Source: Flavobacterium hydatis
GTDB taxonomy: Bacteria; Bacteroidota; Bacteroidia; Flavobacteriales; Flavobacteriaceae
Length of the DNA stretch: 64,000 nt
Assembly: GCF_000737695.1 (NCBI RefSeq)
Contig: NZ_JPRM01000015.1
Location: 185,474 to 249,473, forward strand
Reading direction: 5' to 3'
This document shows, piece by piece, positions 26,638 to 34,606 of the stretch. Position numbers and translations under genes: made by a program. Every line of letters begins with the position of its first letter. The first letter of the stretch is position 1. Below the pieces are notes generated by a model that saw nothing but the letters and a program-made list of their open reading frames with translations, did not search any database and was not told the DNA's origin.

Positions 26638-26845
26638 GAATTGCGGCACTTATAATCATTGAGATACCAATGATGAATGATGCAAACACAATTGCAACAG
26701 CTATATTATTTTTCTGAGCTACCTCTTTCCAAGTATTCTCAGGAGTAATTTTTTCGATTATGAAATAGGCAACCAATAAGATTACGATTCCTATAAGAGA
26801 AAAAATGATCGAATTAACGATAGGTTGTAAATGTATTAAGTCCAT
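26630..26845 (-). CDS. DUF350 small membrane protein
   Basis: 71 residues with two transmembrane helices (about 9-30, VNSIIFSLIGIVILLVAYFI, and about 48-68, AVAIVFASFIIGISMIISAA), linked by the short polar ITPENTWKEVAQKNN. The NxAVAIVFASFIIGIS pattern is the DUF350 signature. DUF350 proteins (YjfL in E. coli) often sit in operons with DUF4178, AdoMet decarboxylase-like, spermidine-synthase-like or PspA-type proteins. No PspA is seen here. It overlaps the start of the synthase-like gene by eight bases. Confidence 0.85.
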   Translation of the reverse strand: MDLIHLQPIVNSIIFSLIGIVILLVAYFIIEKITPENTWKEVAQKNNIAVAIVFASFIIGISMIISAAIHG

Positions 26846-26856
26846 ACTTTATAGGT

Positions 26857-27036
26857 TTATTTATGATAAAAGCGGTTAACGGAACTACGATTTCCTGATG
26901 TACTATATTTTTCTGTTGTTTCGCAATCGCAAATTCTGTTTCCTGAATAGGCGAAATACAAATAAGTTGCAAAGCAAAATAGTCCTATTGCTAATGCTGC
27001 TAAATTATTCTTTATAAAATCTAAAAAATCTTTCAT
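26857..27036 (-). CDS. Small single-pass membrane protein
   Basis: 59 residues from the ATG at 27036, which lies one base after the DUF4178 stop; a start 18 codons upstream would lie inside that gene. One transmembrane helix (about 11-30, ALAIGLFCFATYLYFAYSG) is followed by a polar tail with two cysteines (RICDCETTEKYS). No family recognised. Its place between DUF4178 and DUF350 with gaps of 1 and 11 bases strongly implies a part in the same complex. Confidence 0.7.
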   Translation of the reverse strand: MKDFLDFIKNNLAALAIGLFCFATYLYFAYSGNRICDCETTEKYSTSGNRSSVNRFYHK

Positions 27037-27037
27037 A

Positions 27038-28270
27038 TTACTCGTCTTGATAAGGTGAATAATCGCTATACTCCCATCTTTTCTTTTCAAAATTTATTTT
27101 ACAATATCTAATAACAATAAAAACAACTATCATAAACCCAATAACTATCCATACGTTGTAAAAGGATGGTTTGTTCCAAATTGCGTTTACTTTTATTACA
27201 TTATTACTTATATCCTCAGGAGCTTTTTGTGGAGTAATTACAAAATGGTATTTTCCTGCTTTAACTCCGCATATATTAAACTCTACCGATTGATCTCCTT
27301 CAATCCAATTTTCGCCATCTGTATAACCATGATAATACTCTACATCTTTATTAGCATGTAACTCTTCATTTGTATTTTCATCGACCAAAGCAATATCTAC
27401 GTTTGCCCAAGAATTATCTACATCAGAAGATACACGAATTGTCATAGGAGCAGATCCACCTTTTAAAACAAACGAAGAACCAAAGATTTCTTTGTTATTA
27501 AATTCATCAAAAGTGGCTTCTTTATAAAACACACTTTGTTCTGATTGATCTTTGTATATAAGCCAGTTAACACATACAATTATTAAGGCAACGAAACAAA
27601 AAATTATTGCTGTATTTCGTAAATCAAAATAGTATGGTCTCGTAATATTTACACCCGTCTGGTATGGTAAATTAACCGCCGGAAATCCTTTTCTTATTTC
27701 AGTTTTACTAATATACTCTCCTAGAAAGGCAGTTTCAACACCATTAATTTTTTCAACAGAAATCATTAACGGCGGGTTAATATATTCTACCATATGAATT
27801 TTGTAGACAGGCAAAGAGAAATCAAAATATCCCTGAGCATTTTCTATATCTACATCGCAATATTCATAAATATCAAATACAATCCCGTTATGAGTTACTA
27901 TTTCAGGATGTTGTTTTGCATTAAATTGATCTTCTATTTCGGTTAAAAAGATCCAATTTCCATCTGATTCAGAAAGATAAACCAAATCCCCCTTTGGGCT
28001 TTCCAAAATGTATTCTGTCCAATTATAACTCTCAGATACTTTCTTAACTATTGCAGCGACAACGGTATATTCTATTCCTTTAAGAACTCCTTTATCTCCT
28101 ATTTTAAAAGCAAAATCATTTACTTCAGGTTTGAATTTTGATTTTAAACGAAGTTGTCCATCGCCCTCAGATGAATATAAACTATGACAATTCGGGCAAA
28201 CAAAATTTACGACTTCAAAACCTATTTCTAAATCGGTAACGGTATCACAACTGAAACAAGGAACTTTCAT
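27038..28270 (-). CDS. DUF4178 protein with N-terminal zinc ribbon and two membrane helices
   Basis: 410 residues. The N-terminal zinc ribbon has two CxxC pairs (PCFSCDTVTD and FVCPNCHSLY, about 4-30). The DUF4178 beta-barrel domain follows (about 55-200), with IGDKGVLKGIEYTVVAAIVK, WTEYILESPKGDLVYLSESD and GNWIFLTEIE. Two transmembrane helices (about 222-240 and 374-394) enclose a periplasmic beta domain. The layout suggests cytoplasmic sensing joined to an envelope domain. It follows AdoMet decarboxylase after a three-base gap and is almost surely co-translated. The exact role is unknown. Confidence 0.82.
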   Translation of the reverse strand: MKVPCFSCDTVTDLEIGFEVVNFVCPNCHSLYSSEGDGQLRLKSKFKPEVNDFAFKIGDKGVLKGIEYTVVAAIVKKVSESYNWTEYILESPKGDLVYLSESDGNWIFLTEIEDQFNAKQHPEIVTHNGIVFDIYEYCDVDIENAQGYFDFSLPVYKIHMVEYINPPLMISVEKINGVETAFLGEYISKTEIRKGFPAVNLPYQTGVNITRPYYFDLRNTAIIFCFVALIIVCVNWLIYKDQSEQSVFYKEATFDEFNNKEIFGSSFVLKGGSAPMTIRVSSDVDNSWANVDIALVDENTNEELHANKDVEYYHGYTDGENWIEGDQSVEFNICGVKAGKYHFVITPQKAPEDISNNVIKVNAIWNKPSFYNVWIVIGFMIVVFIVIRYCKINFEKKRWEYSDYSPYQDE

Positions 28271-28273
28271 ATA

Positions 28274-28690
28274 CTAACGATTAATTTCAAAATCTTTTAT
28301 AATTGTTCCTTCAAAATAACTAATATAATCAGCCATAACATCTCTTACCTTTTTAGAATTATCTTGCTGATAATTACACAAATAAACATCTAAAGTTAAC
28401 TGATTGTATTCGGGCCAAGTATGTATACAGATATGAGATTCTTTTAAACAAAATGAAATAGTAAAGCTATCATTATCAAAATCATGGACAACAATTCCTA
28501 CTTTTTCTAATTGATAAGTCTCTAGAATTGAATTGGTGATAACAACAAAACCATTACTATCCTTTAATTTTTGAACTTTATCTACGTGTAAGGTTACCAG
28601 TTTATGCAAACCTGGTGAATAAGCGGGTAAATCCATTAAAATATTTATATACGCTCCAAATGTATAATAATTTTTGGATAATTTTAACAA
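28274..28690 (-). CDS. speD: S-adenosylmethionine decarboxylase (pyruvoyl-dependent, SpeD/SpeH type)
   Basis: 138 residues. It makes decarboxylated AdoMet, the aminopropyl donor for polyamine synthesis. The self-cleavage site KESH (Ser85, which becomes the pyruvoyl group), His90 in CIHTWPEY and Cys105 in DVYLCN are all present, so activity is likely. Size suits the short bacterial class 1b enzymes. It is the first gene of a seven-gene operon. A 177-base gap separates it from the divergent AraC-type regulator gene, which might control both. Confidence 0.9.
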   Translation of the reverse strand: MLKLSKNYYTFGAYINILMDLPAYSPGLHKLVTLHVDKVQKLKDSNGFVVITNSILETYQLEKVGIVVHDFDNDSFTISFCLKESHICIHTWPEYNQLTLDVYLCNYQQDNSKKVRDVMADYISYFEGTIIKDFEINR

Positions 28691-28867
28691 GAAGGATATG
28701 ATTTGAATTCCTCATATAATTACTTAAACAAGTCTGATTTCACAAACTGTTTTCAAGATTAGCTAAAGCTTTATGCTTAAATTAAAAGTAAAAAAGAGTT
28801 TAAGGAAATAAGATTTTTTAAATTTGCATCTAAACTTTTTTGAATTTAATAAACAAAATAGGTTTTT
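28691..28867. promoter_or_regulatory. Divergent promoter region between the speD operon and the araC-type gene
   Basis: 177 bases between divergent start codons, very AT-rich. TAAATTTG at 28819-28826 matches the Bacteroidota -7 box for the plus-strand gene. No good upstream TTG is found at the usual distance, so this is tentative. Confidence 0.4.
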
Positions 28868-29695
28868 ATGCAAGTTTTACCTCCAAAGGAATTATCACCT
28901 TATATCAAACACTATCTTTTTTTAGAAAATAAAGGTAATGATACTCAGAAGCTTCGTTTGTTTTCTGATGGTAATACTGGCGTTGTGTTCTCTTTAAAAA
29001 GTAAGCTTATTTCAGGTTATAGCAATTATGAAGCGCAGAATTACTTGCCAAGTTCGTTTTTGTACGGTCAACTAAATGGTTTTAAAGATATTTATTCGGG
29101 CAGCGAAATGTCTATCGTAATTGTCGTTTTTCAACCTAACGGAATCAATCAATTACTAGGAATTACAAGTAGCGAACTCCGTGATACTATAATCACTATC
29201 GATGATATTTTTGGTTTGGAAGGAATTGAGCTTCAGGAAAAACTATCCGAACAAACTACTATTCAGGAAAGATTAAACCTTTTAAATCATTTTTTTAAAA
29301 CGCTTGAAGCGAAAAAACCACTATCAAACCAATTGATTGCGGCGGCTTCATTAGATTTCATCTTTAAAAGCAAAGGCCAGTTTTCGCTCAAACAATTAGT
29401 TGATTATACAGGTTATACCGAAAGACATATCGAAAGAAAATTTACAGAATGCGTTGGATTAAATCCAAAGAAGTTTGGCAATATTGTAAAGATTCACGGC
29501 TTTTTAAAACTACTCAAGAATAAATCGGAAGACACAAATCTTACCACAATTTCTTATGATGCAGGGTTCTCGGATCAATCTCATCTTATACGGGAATTTA
29601 AAAAACATACCGGAATGACTCCCAAAGAATATTTGTATAATGCAGGAAAACTAACGAATAACTTTATAGAAACTGTTCCTGCTAAAGCAATTTAA
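28868..29695 (+). CDS. AraC family transcriptional regulator
   Basis: 275 residues. The N-terminal 150 residues form a cupin-like sensing domain (LPPKELSPYIKHYLFLEN, VVFSLKSKLISGY, IVIVVFQPNGINQLLG). The C-terminal 100 residues carry the AraC double helix-turn-helix, with LKQLVDYTGYTERHIERKF as the first and ISYDAGFSDQSHLIREFKKH as the second, then TGMTPKEYL. The ligand is unknown. It is divergent from the speD operon. A dispersed palindromic repeat lies just downstream. Confidence 0.9.
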   Translation: MQVLPPKELSPYIKHYLFLENKGNDTQKLRLFSDGNTGVVFSLKSKLISGYSNYEAQNYLPSSFLYGQLNGFKDIYSGSEMSIVIVVFQPNGINQLLGITSSELRDTIITIDDIFGLEGIELQEKLSEQTTIQERLNLLNHFFKTLEAKKPLSNQLIAAASLDFIFKSKGQFSLKQLVDYTGYTERHIERKFTECVGLNPKKFGNIVKIHGFLKLLKNKSEDTNLTTISYDAGFSDQSHLIREFKKHTGMTPKEYLYNAGKLTNNFIETVPAKAI

Positions 29696-29721
29696 TACGT
29701 TACTAACTTAAGTTGTCAAAA

Positions 29722-29851
29722 AGGAACGCGGATTATACGGATTCGCTAAGGCGAAAACACGGATTAAAAACGGATTTCATATCTATCTATTTTAAAAATC
29801 CGTTTTAATCCGCGCTTTTACTTTTGTAAATCCGTATAATCCGCGTTCCTT
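29722..29851. repeat. Dispersed CGCGGAT palindromic repeat, copy D
   Basis: It starts GGAACGCGGATTATACGG and ends ATAATCCGCGTTCCT, with complementary halves. It closely resembles the copy at 17293-17418, including the ACTTTTGTAAATCCGTAT stretch. Confidence 0.7.
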
Positions 29852-29903
29852 TCGCAAAGAGTTAAATAGAATTTCACAGATTAAAATGTCGGTTTTATAC
29901 AAT

Positions 29904-29931
29904 TTGTAAATTATCGGCAACGCTATTTTTG
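29904..29931 (+). promoter_or_regulatory. Predicted promoter of the nitrilase-family gene
   Basis: TTG at 29904-29906, a 17-base spacer and TATTTTTG at 29924-29931, 22 bases upstream of the start codon. This fits the Bacteroidota consensus. Confidence 0.6.
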
Positions 29932-29953
29932 CCTAAAATTAATAGCGTATAAT

Positions 29954-30919
29954 ATGAAAAATCTAAAAATAGCCACAGCACAGTTTGAGAATAAAAGCGG
30001 CGATAAAAACTATAATTTATCTGTAATCGAAAAACTCTCGCAAAAAGCATCTAGCGAAGGTTGTAATGTAATTGCGTTTCACGAATGCTCTATAACCGGA
30101 TATACATTTGCAAGGCATTTATCGAAAGAACAAATGCTGAGTCTTGCAGAAGTTATCCCGAGCGGAGAAAGCATCTTAAAACTTACCGAAATAGCCAAAA
30201 AGAATGACATCGTAATATTAGCAGGACTTTTTGAAAAAGATGAGAACGATAATTTATTCAAAGCCTATGTTTGCGTAGATAAAAATGGTTTGGTTGCCAA
30301 GTACCGAAAACTACATCCATTTATAAATCCCTACCTAACACCTGGAGATAACTATTGCATCTTTGAAATCAAGGGTTGGAAATGCGGAATCTTAATTTGC
30401 TACGACAATAACATTATCGAAAACGTACGTGCAACAACACTTTTGGGTGCCGATATTATTTTTATGCCACACGTAACAATGTGTACTCCTTCTACCCGAC
30501 CTGGCGCTGGTTTTGTTGCACCTGAGCTTTGGGAAAATCGCGAAGCCGACCCAACTTCGTTACGATTAGAATTTGACGGAATGAAAGGTCGTGATTGGTT
30601 AATGAAATGGTTGCCTGCAAGAGCATATGACAATGCTATTTATGCTGTTTTCTCAAACCCAATTGGTATGGACGATGACCAATTAAAAAATGGTTGCTCG
30701 ATGATTATTGACCCTTTTGGTGATGTAATCGCCGAATGTCGTTCTTTTGATGACTCTTTTGCAACAGCAATAATTACTCCCGAAAAATGCATTCAGGCTG
30801 GTGGAAATCGTTACATAAAAGCTAGAAGACCAGAACTATATAGAGATATTATTGAGCAAGAACACAAATCGGAACAGAATGTAGTCTGGTTAAACACCAA
30901 CGAAAAAAGTAAAAACTAA
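29954..30919 (+). CDS. Carbon-nitrogen hydrolase (nitrilase superfamily)
   Basis: 321 residues, cytoplasmic. The catalytic triad is readable: Glu44 in AFHECSITGY, Lys119 in YRKLHPF and Cys149 in GILICYDNN. Further family features are LLGADIIFMPHVTMC and ARAYDNAIYAVFSNPIG. Members hydrolyse amides, ureido compounds or nitriles. The RPGAGF and WENREADPTSLRLEFDGMKG insert after the Cys is longer than in N-carbamoylputrescine amidase, so the substrate is left open. It has its own promoter. Confidence 0.9.
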   Translation: MKNLKIATAQFENKSGDKNYNLSVIEKLSQKASSEGCNVIAFHECSITGYTFARHLSKEQMLSLAEVIPSGESILKLTEIAKKNDIVILAGLFEKDENDNLFKAYVCVDKNGLVAKYRKLHPFINPYLTPGDNYCIFEIKGWKCGILICYDNNIIENVRATTLLGADIIFMPHVTMCTPSTRPGAGFVAPELWENREADPTSLRLEFDGMKGRDWLMKWLPARAYDNAIYAVFSNPIGMDDDQLKNGCSMIIDPFGDVIAECRSFDDSFATAIITPEKCIQAGGNRYIKARRPELYRDIIEQEHKSEQNVVWLNTNEKSKN

Positions 30920-30993
30920 TAATTTTACAGACGTAAAGCATCGGAAAGATTTATCTTTGAGGAATTGATTAATCTACAGAATAAAACACTACA

Positions 30994-31500
30994 ATGGAAT
31001 TTTTTAAAACTACAAACGAAGATATTGATGCCGTTTTCGATATCTATAATGAAGCTACGTCTTATCAAAAAACAGTTAATAACAAAAGCTGGAGAGGTTT
31101 TGAAAAAGCATTAATAGAGAAAGAAATTGCCGAAGACCGCCATTTTATAATCAAAGATGAAGGGGAAGTTGCCTGTACATTTGTGCTTACTTTTAATGAT
31201 TTGATTATCTGGAAAGAAGCTGCTCAAGATCCTGCAGTATATCTTCATCGTATTGCTACGAACCCAAAATTTAGAGGTCGTTCTTATGTTACAAAAATCA
31301 TAGAATGGGTAAAAATATATGCCAAAGAAAATGGTAAATCTTATATAAGACTAGACACACATAGCGGAAACGAAAGAATAAACAAATACTACACGAGTTG
31401 CGGTTTTGATTTTAAAGGTGTTAGCGTTATCGAATGGACTAGCGAATTACCGGAACATTACAAAGAAGGTTCTTTTAGCTTGTTTGAGATTAAATTATAA
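30994..31500 (+). CDS. GNAT family N-acetyltransferase
   Basis: 168 residues. It shows the GNAT order: MEFFKTTNEDIDAVFDIYNE, then HFIIKDEGEVACTFVLTF, then LHRIATNPKFRGRSYVTKII, in which RGRSY stands at the acetyl-CoA loop (RGxG expected; Ser and Tyr replace residues of the loop), then YIRLDTHSGNERINKYYTSC. The C-terminal ERINKYYTSCGF matches the common N-x-x-x-x-x-YxxxGF end motif. Substrate unknown. It stands alone, 74 bases after the nitrilase. Confidence 0.85.
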   Translation: MEFFKTTNEDIDAVFDIYNEATSYQKTVNNKSWRGFEKALIEKEIAEDRHFIIKDEGEVACTFVLTFNDLIIWKEAAQDPAVYLHRIATNPKFRGRSYVTKIIEWVKIYAKENGKSYIRLDTHSGNERINKYYTSCGFDFKGVSVIEWTSELPEHYKEGSFSLFEIKL

Positions 31501-31543
31501 AGATTTTCTCAAGTATTTTAATAAACAATAACCTCATAACAAA

Positions 31544-32323
31544 ATGAAGAAATTACAAATTATTTTATTTTTTGCTGTATTACCGATATGCAGTTATGCA
31601 CAAATAGATCAATTAACTTTTAATCATCAAGTAATTGATTTCTCAACTCCTCCAAGAACTGGAATATATCCTATGTCTTTGAAATTATTGGATAGTTATA
31701 ATTCGGGAGGACCAACACAATTTGGAACTATATTGGAAATTTATGGTTTGTATGCACACCAAACCAGTCAATTAAATTTCGGAGGGTGGGATAATTCAAA
31801 AATAAGATACCGACAAGCATTCTACGGTGAAAACACTTGGTCTGAATGGACTACATTACTGGATTCTAAAAACGATGTTGAATCAGCAGGAAGTTTAAAA
31901 ATTAATGGGACTGCAAATCATTATATAGCAAATGGCAATTTATTGATTGGGAAAACTACTCAACAAAATACCAATTATAAACTTGATGTTAATGGATCAA
32001 TTAGAGCTAATGAGATTAAAGTAAATCTAGATGGAGCCGATTTTGTTTTTGAAAAAGATTATAAGCTAATGCCTTTAGATGAATTAGAGAAATTTGTAAC
32101 AGTTCAGAAGCATTTGCCTGAAGTTATAACTGCCGAAAAAATGAAAGAAAACGGAGTTGATTTAGGAAGCTTAAATTCCAAATTTTTACAAAAAATAGAG
32201 GAATTGACGCTTTATGTAATTGAACAAAACAAAAAAATTATTGAACTTGAAAAACAGAATGAAAAAATTAAAATTCTCGAAGAAAAAATTAAAATAATAG
32301 AATCTACTTCCAAATCAAAATAA
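31544..32323 (+). CDS. Secreted tail-fibre-like protein with C-terminal coiled coil
   Basis: 259 residues with a signal peptide (about 1-19, ending CSYA). The N-terminal half resembles fibre or lectin-like modules (GGWDNSKIRYRQAFYGENTW). The second half has the common Bacteroidota block NLLIGKTTQQNTNYKLDVNG, then the EKDYKLMPLDELEKFV region and VQKHLPEVITAEKM. A long coiled coil (about 205-259) ends it. Such proteins are thought to be trimeric, surface-exposed fibres. No chaperone peptidase domain is seen at the end. Confidence 0.7.
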   Translation: MKKLQIILFFAVLPICSYAQIDQLTFNHQVIDFSTPPRTGIYPMSLKLLDSYNSGGPTQFGTILEIYGLYAHQTSQLNFGGWDNSKIRYRQAFYGENTWSEWTTLLDSKNDVESAGSLKINGTANHYIANGNLLIGKTTQQNTNYKLDVNGSIRANEIKVNLDGADFVFEKDYKLMPLDELEKFVTVQKHLPEVITAEKMKENGVDLGSLNSKFLQKIEELTLYVIEQNKKIIELEKQNEKIKILEEKIKIIESTSKSK

Positions 32324-32337
32324 TATCAATTCAGAGT

Positions 32338-32958
32338 ATGAATACACATAAAGATTTTCAGGTTGGACAATGGGTTAAATCCTATTCAAAAGGAATTCAT
32401 CGAATTGAGAAATTTGTTCCTATTGAGTTTGAAGAATATCATTTCTTCGTTCGTGCTATAACAAAAGATAAGATTGGAACTTTAGATGAACCTTTTGTAA
32501 TACTGAAGCGTCTTTTTAATTCAAAATTCAAAAAGCAAGTAGGTACAGATTTTTGCTCGAGTACATTCTTAAAACCAATATCTGCAGAAGAAAAAGCTAA
32601 TGTTGACGAACAATTAAAGCTAAATCCAAAATTCATAACAGATTTGGACAAGTATAGTCTTTCAAAATTTGAATCGAGATATGGATTAAACATACATATT
32701 TCTGAAGAAACAAAATCTATTCTTCCGGAACTGGCTTTGTTTATAAGAGAAAGAGGTAAAACGTTTACAGAAATATTCGAATGGCTAGATAATAAAAACT
32801 GTAAAAATCTTTTGGATAACAGAAGTAGTTTAGGCAATAATGATCGTTCGCATTATCTGCAATTTATAAATTGGAGCTACGAAACGAGAGATAACAAACT
32901 CCTGTTTACAGATTTACTAGCATTTACTCCTAACGTTGAAAGAATTGATTTAGGATAA
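32338..32958 (+). CDS. Hypothetical cytoplasmic protein
   Basis: 206 residues, no signal peptide. The N-terminal third looks like a small beta barrel (FQVGQWVKSYSKGIHRIEKF and HFFVRAITKDKIG). The rest is helical, with LPELALFIRERGKTFTEIFEW. I recognise no family. It starts 14 bases after the fibre-like gene and is followed after 21 bases by another unknown, so the three may form a unit. Confidence 0.5.
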   Translation: MNTHKDFQVGQWVKSYSKGIHRIEKFVPIEFEEYHFFVRAITKDKIGTLDEPFVILKRLFNSKFKKQVGTDFCSSTFLKPISAEEKANVDEQLKLNPKFITDLDKYSLSKFESRYGLNIHISEETKSILPELALFIRERGKTFTEIFEWLDNKNCKNLLDNRSSLGNNDRSHYLQFINWSYETRDNKLLFTDLLAFTPNVERIDLG

Positions 32959-32979
32959 CAAAGTTAAAATCTACTAAAG

Positions 32980-33297
32980 ATGGACAAATTGAATTATTTA
33001 ATAGAATATGTTTTTGTTGGACTTGAAAACCTAAATGATGGATTTGATTCTGAATCAATATATTATTTTTCTGAAGATGATTTTGAAATCGTTCTTGATA
33101 GAGTAGAAAAACTTGGAATTGAAATTTTAGGAATTGAACCTTGGAAAAACGGAGAGTTTTATGATGTACTTGGTCCAGACGATTTCAACTCTGATTTAAA
33201 ATGGTACCGAAAAGCATTTATTAAATTTAAAGAAAGTGGAGAAAATCTTCAATATGCCGCAAGTTATAAAGTCTCATCTAAGCTATTAAATAGATAA
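32980..33297 (+). CDS. Hypothetical protein
   Basis: 105 residues, acidic, soluble. It reads as alternating strands and helices (LNYLIEYVFVGLENLNDGFD, FEIVLDRVEKLGIEILGIEP) and might be an immunity-type small protein, but no family is recognised. It is the last gene before a nested palindromic element. Confidence 0.45.
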   Translation: MDKLNYLIEYVFVGLENLNDGFDSESIYYFSEDDFEIVLDRVEKLGIEILGIEPWKNGEFYDVLGPDDFNSDLKWYRKAFIKFKESGENLQYAASYKVSSKLLNR

Positions 33298-33608
33298 AAG
33301 AGATTTGTAATTATATAACGAACCCCTTGTGCATAAAATAAATCAACGCTAAATGTTGTAAAGAAACATAAAAAAATATGCTCATTAATTATTTTTTATC
33401 ACGGAGAACGCAAAGATTTTCGCAAAGTTCACTACCATTTAAGTTGTGTTTACATAATTTAAGTACACAAAGCTTTGTGAACTTTGTGTTTTTACTAAAC
33501 TTAGTATATTTAAAAACTTTGCGTTCTCTGTGGTAATTTTTTTTCTCTCCACACATTTAGCGTTGCTCCAATAAAACTTCGCAAGGGGTTTTAGTTTAAA
33601 TTTAAAAC
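33298..33608. repeat. Gap filled by a nested inverted-repeat element
   Basis: The outer arms are AACCCCTTG...CAACGCTAAATGT at about 33320-33356 and ACATTTAGCGTTG...CAAGGGGTT at about 33552-33590. The inner arms are CACGGAGAACGCAAAGATTTT at about 33400 and the complementary AAAACTTTGCGTTCTCTGTGG near 33512-33535. Between them sit AAGTTCAC and GTGAACTT. There is no gene. It may be a small non-autonomous element or a composite of two repeats. Confidence 0.55.
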
Positions 33609-33785
33609 TTATTTTGCTTCCCAAAAACAACGTTTAGGAGAAACTATTAAGCCTTCGTCCTTCAATTTTTTCATAGCCTTATCTACTTCTTTACGATCTA
33701 ATTTAGTTAACTCAACTACTTTACCTGCATTTACAGGCTGTTCAGCTTTTTTTATAGCATCTAATACTTGATTTTTGATTTCCAT
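33609..33785 (-). CDS. Small winged-helix DNA-binding protein
   Basis: 58 residues from the ATG at 33785 (MEIKNQVLDAIKKAEQ). An ATG 12 codons upstream exists, but the helix begins here. The whole protein is one winged helix: helix 1 (VLDAIKKAEQPVNAGKVVEL), recognition helix (LDRKEVDKAMKKLKDEG) and wing (LIVSPKRCFWEAK). Very similar short proteins occur widely in Bacteroidota and may act as transcription regulators. It is divergent from an XRE-type gene. Confidence 0.75.
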   Translation of the reverse strand: MEIKNQVLDAIKKAEQPVNAGKVVELTKLDRKEVDKAMKKLKDEGLIVSPKRCFWEAK

Positions 33786-33991
33786 AATTTCTATATTTTG
33801 GTAAAATGCAAAAATAGTCAATATTTACTTACAAAAAATAAATATTGCTTTTGAAAATTGATAGATTGTGTTTTAATAAATCATCTGAAAAACTGTATTT
33901 TTGTATAAATATTGAAAACCGTATCTTACAAAAACAAGCCTGTTTTTTACTAAAATCTATTTTCTCTAAAAATTTTAAATATCTTTGATTT

Positions 33992-34390
33992 ATGAGCGCA
34001 ACAACAAAACCATATCATATAGGGCGTAAAATAAGCCGTATTCGTGAACTTAAAGACATGAAACAAGAAGCACTTGCACAGGCTATGGGAACAAATCAGC
34101 AAGCAATTTCTGCTATAGAAAACAGTGAAAACATAGACGAAGAGAAACTTAAAGAAGTAGCAAAGGCTCTTGGAGTAACTGTTGAAGCAATTAAAAACTT
34201 TTCAGAAGAAAATGTGATTAATTATTTTAATAACATTTATGATAATGACTTTAGCTATAGTAATGGAGCCATTCAATCAAATAATTGTTCATTTAATCCT
34301 CTTGACAAAGTTGTCGAACTTTACGAACGTTTAGTTCAGGCTGAAAAGGATAAAAATGAATATTTGGAAAAACTATTAAAAGGGAAGTAA
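33992..34390 (+). CDS. XRE family helix-turn-helix regulator
   Basis: 132 residues. The N-terminal HTH_3 domain (about 10-64) is clear: GRKISRIRELKDMKQEALAQ, then AMGTNQQAISAIENSENIDE, then LKEVAKALGV. A linker and a C-terminal helix (LDKVVELYERLVQAEKDKNE) probably mediate dimerisation. TATCTTTG at 33980-33987 lies only four bases before the start codon; if that is the -7 box, the mRNA would be nearly leaderless. No toxin gene is adjacent. Confidence 0.85.
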   Translation: MSATTKPYHIGRKISRIRELKDMKQEALAQAMGTNQQAISAIENSENIDEEKLKEVAKALGVTVEAIKNFSEENVINYFNNIYDNDFSYSNGAIQSNNCSFNPLDKVVELYERLVQAEKDKNEYLEKLLKGK

Positions 34391-34416
34391 ATGTCCTTTA
34401 AATTTATATAAAAAAT

Positions 34417-34458
34417 AAAAAAGCGCAATTTCAATTAATTGAATTTGCGCTTTTTTTT
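34417..34458. terminator. Bidirectional terminator between the XRE gene and tRNA-Ser
   Basis: AAAAAAGCGCAA pairs with TTGCGCTTTTTT around the self-complementary TTCAATTAATTGAA. A/T tracts on both sides let it serve the plus-strand regulator gene and the minus-strand tRNA. Confidence 0.85.
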
Positions 34459-34459
34459 G

Positions 34460-34546
34460 CAGAGAGGAAGGGATTCGAACCCTCGATACAGTTACCCATA
34501 TACTAGCTTTCCAGGCTAGCTCCTTCAACCACTCGGACACCTCTCT
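34460..34546 (-). tRNA. tRNA-Ser (anticodon GGA)
   Basis: 87 bases on the minus strand. The acceptor stem AGAGAGG pairs with CCTCTCT, with discriminator G. The anticodon stem-loop is CTAGC-CTGGAAA-GCTAG with anticodon GGA. A long variable arm (TATATGGGTAACTGTA) is typical of class II serine tRNAs. The T loop is GGTTCGAATCC. CCA is not encoded. It reads UCC/UCU codons. Confidence 0.97.
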
Positions 34547-34606
34547 AAATTAGGTTTGCAAATAACACGAAAAAAAACGAGGTAATAAAATAAAATCGAC
34601 TAATCC

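Noticed and set aside
33992..34390. Toxin-antitoxin pair from the XRE and winged-helix genes
   Set aside because: Both encode DNA-binding proteins in divergent orientation; neither resembles a toxin.
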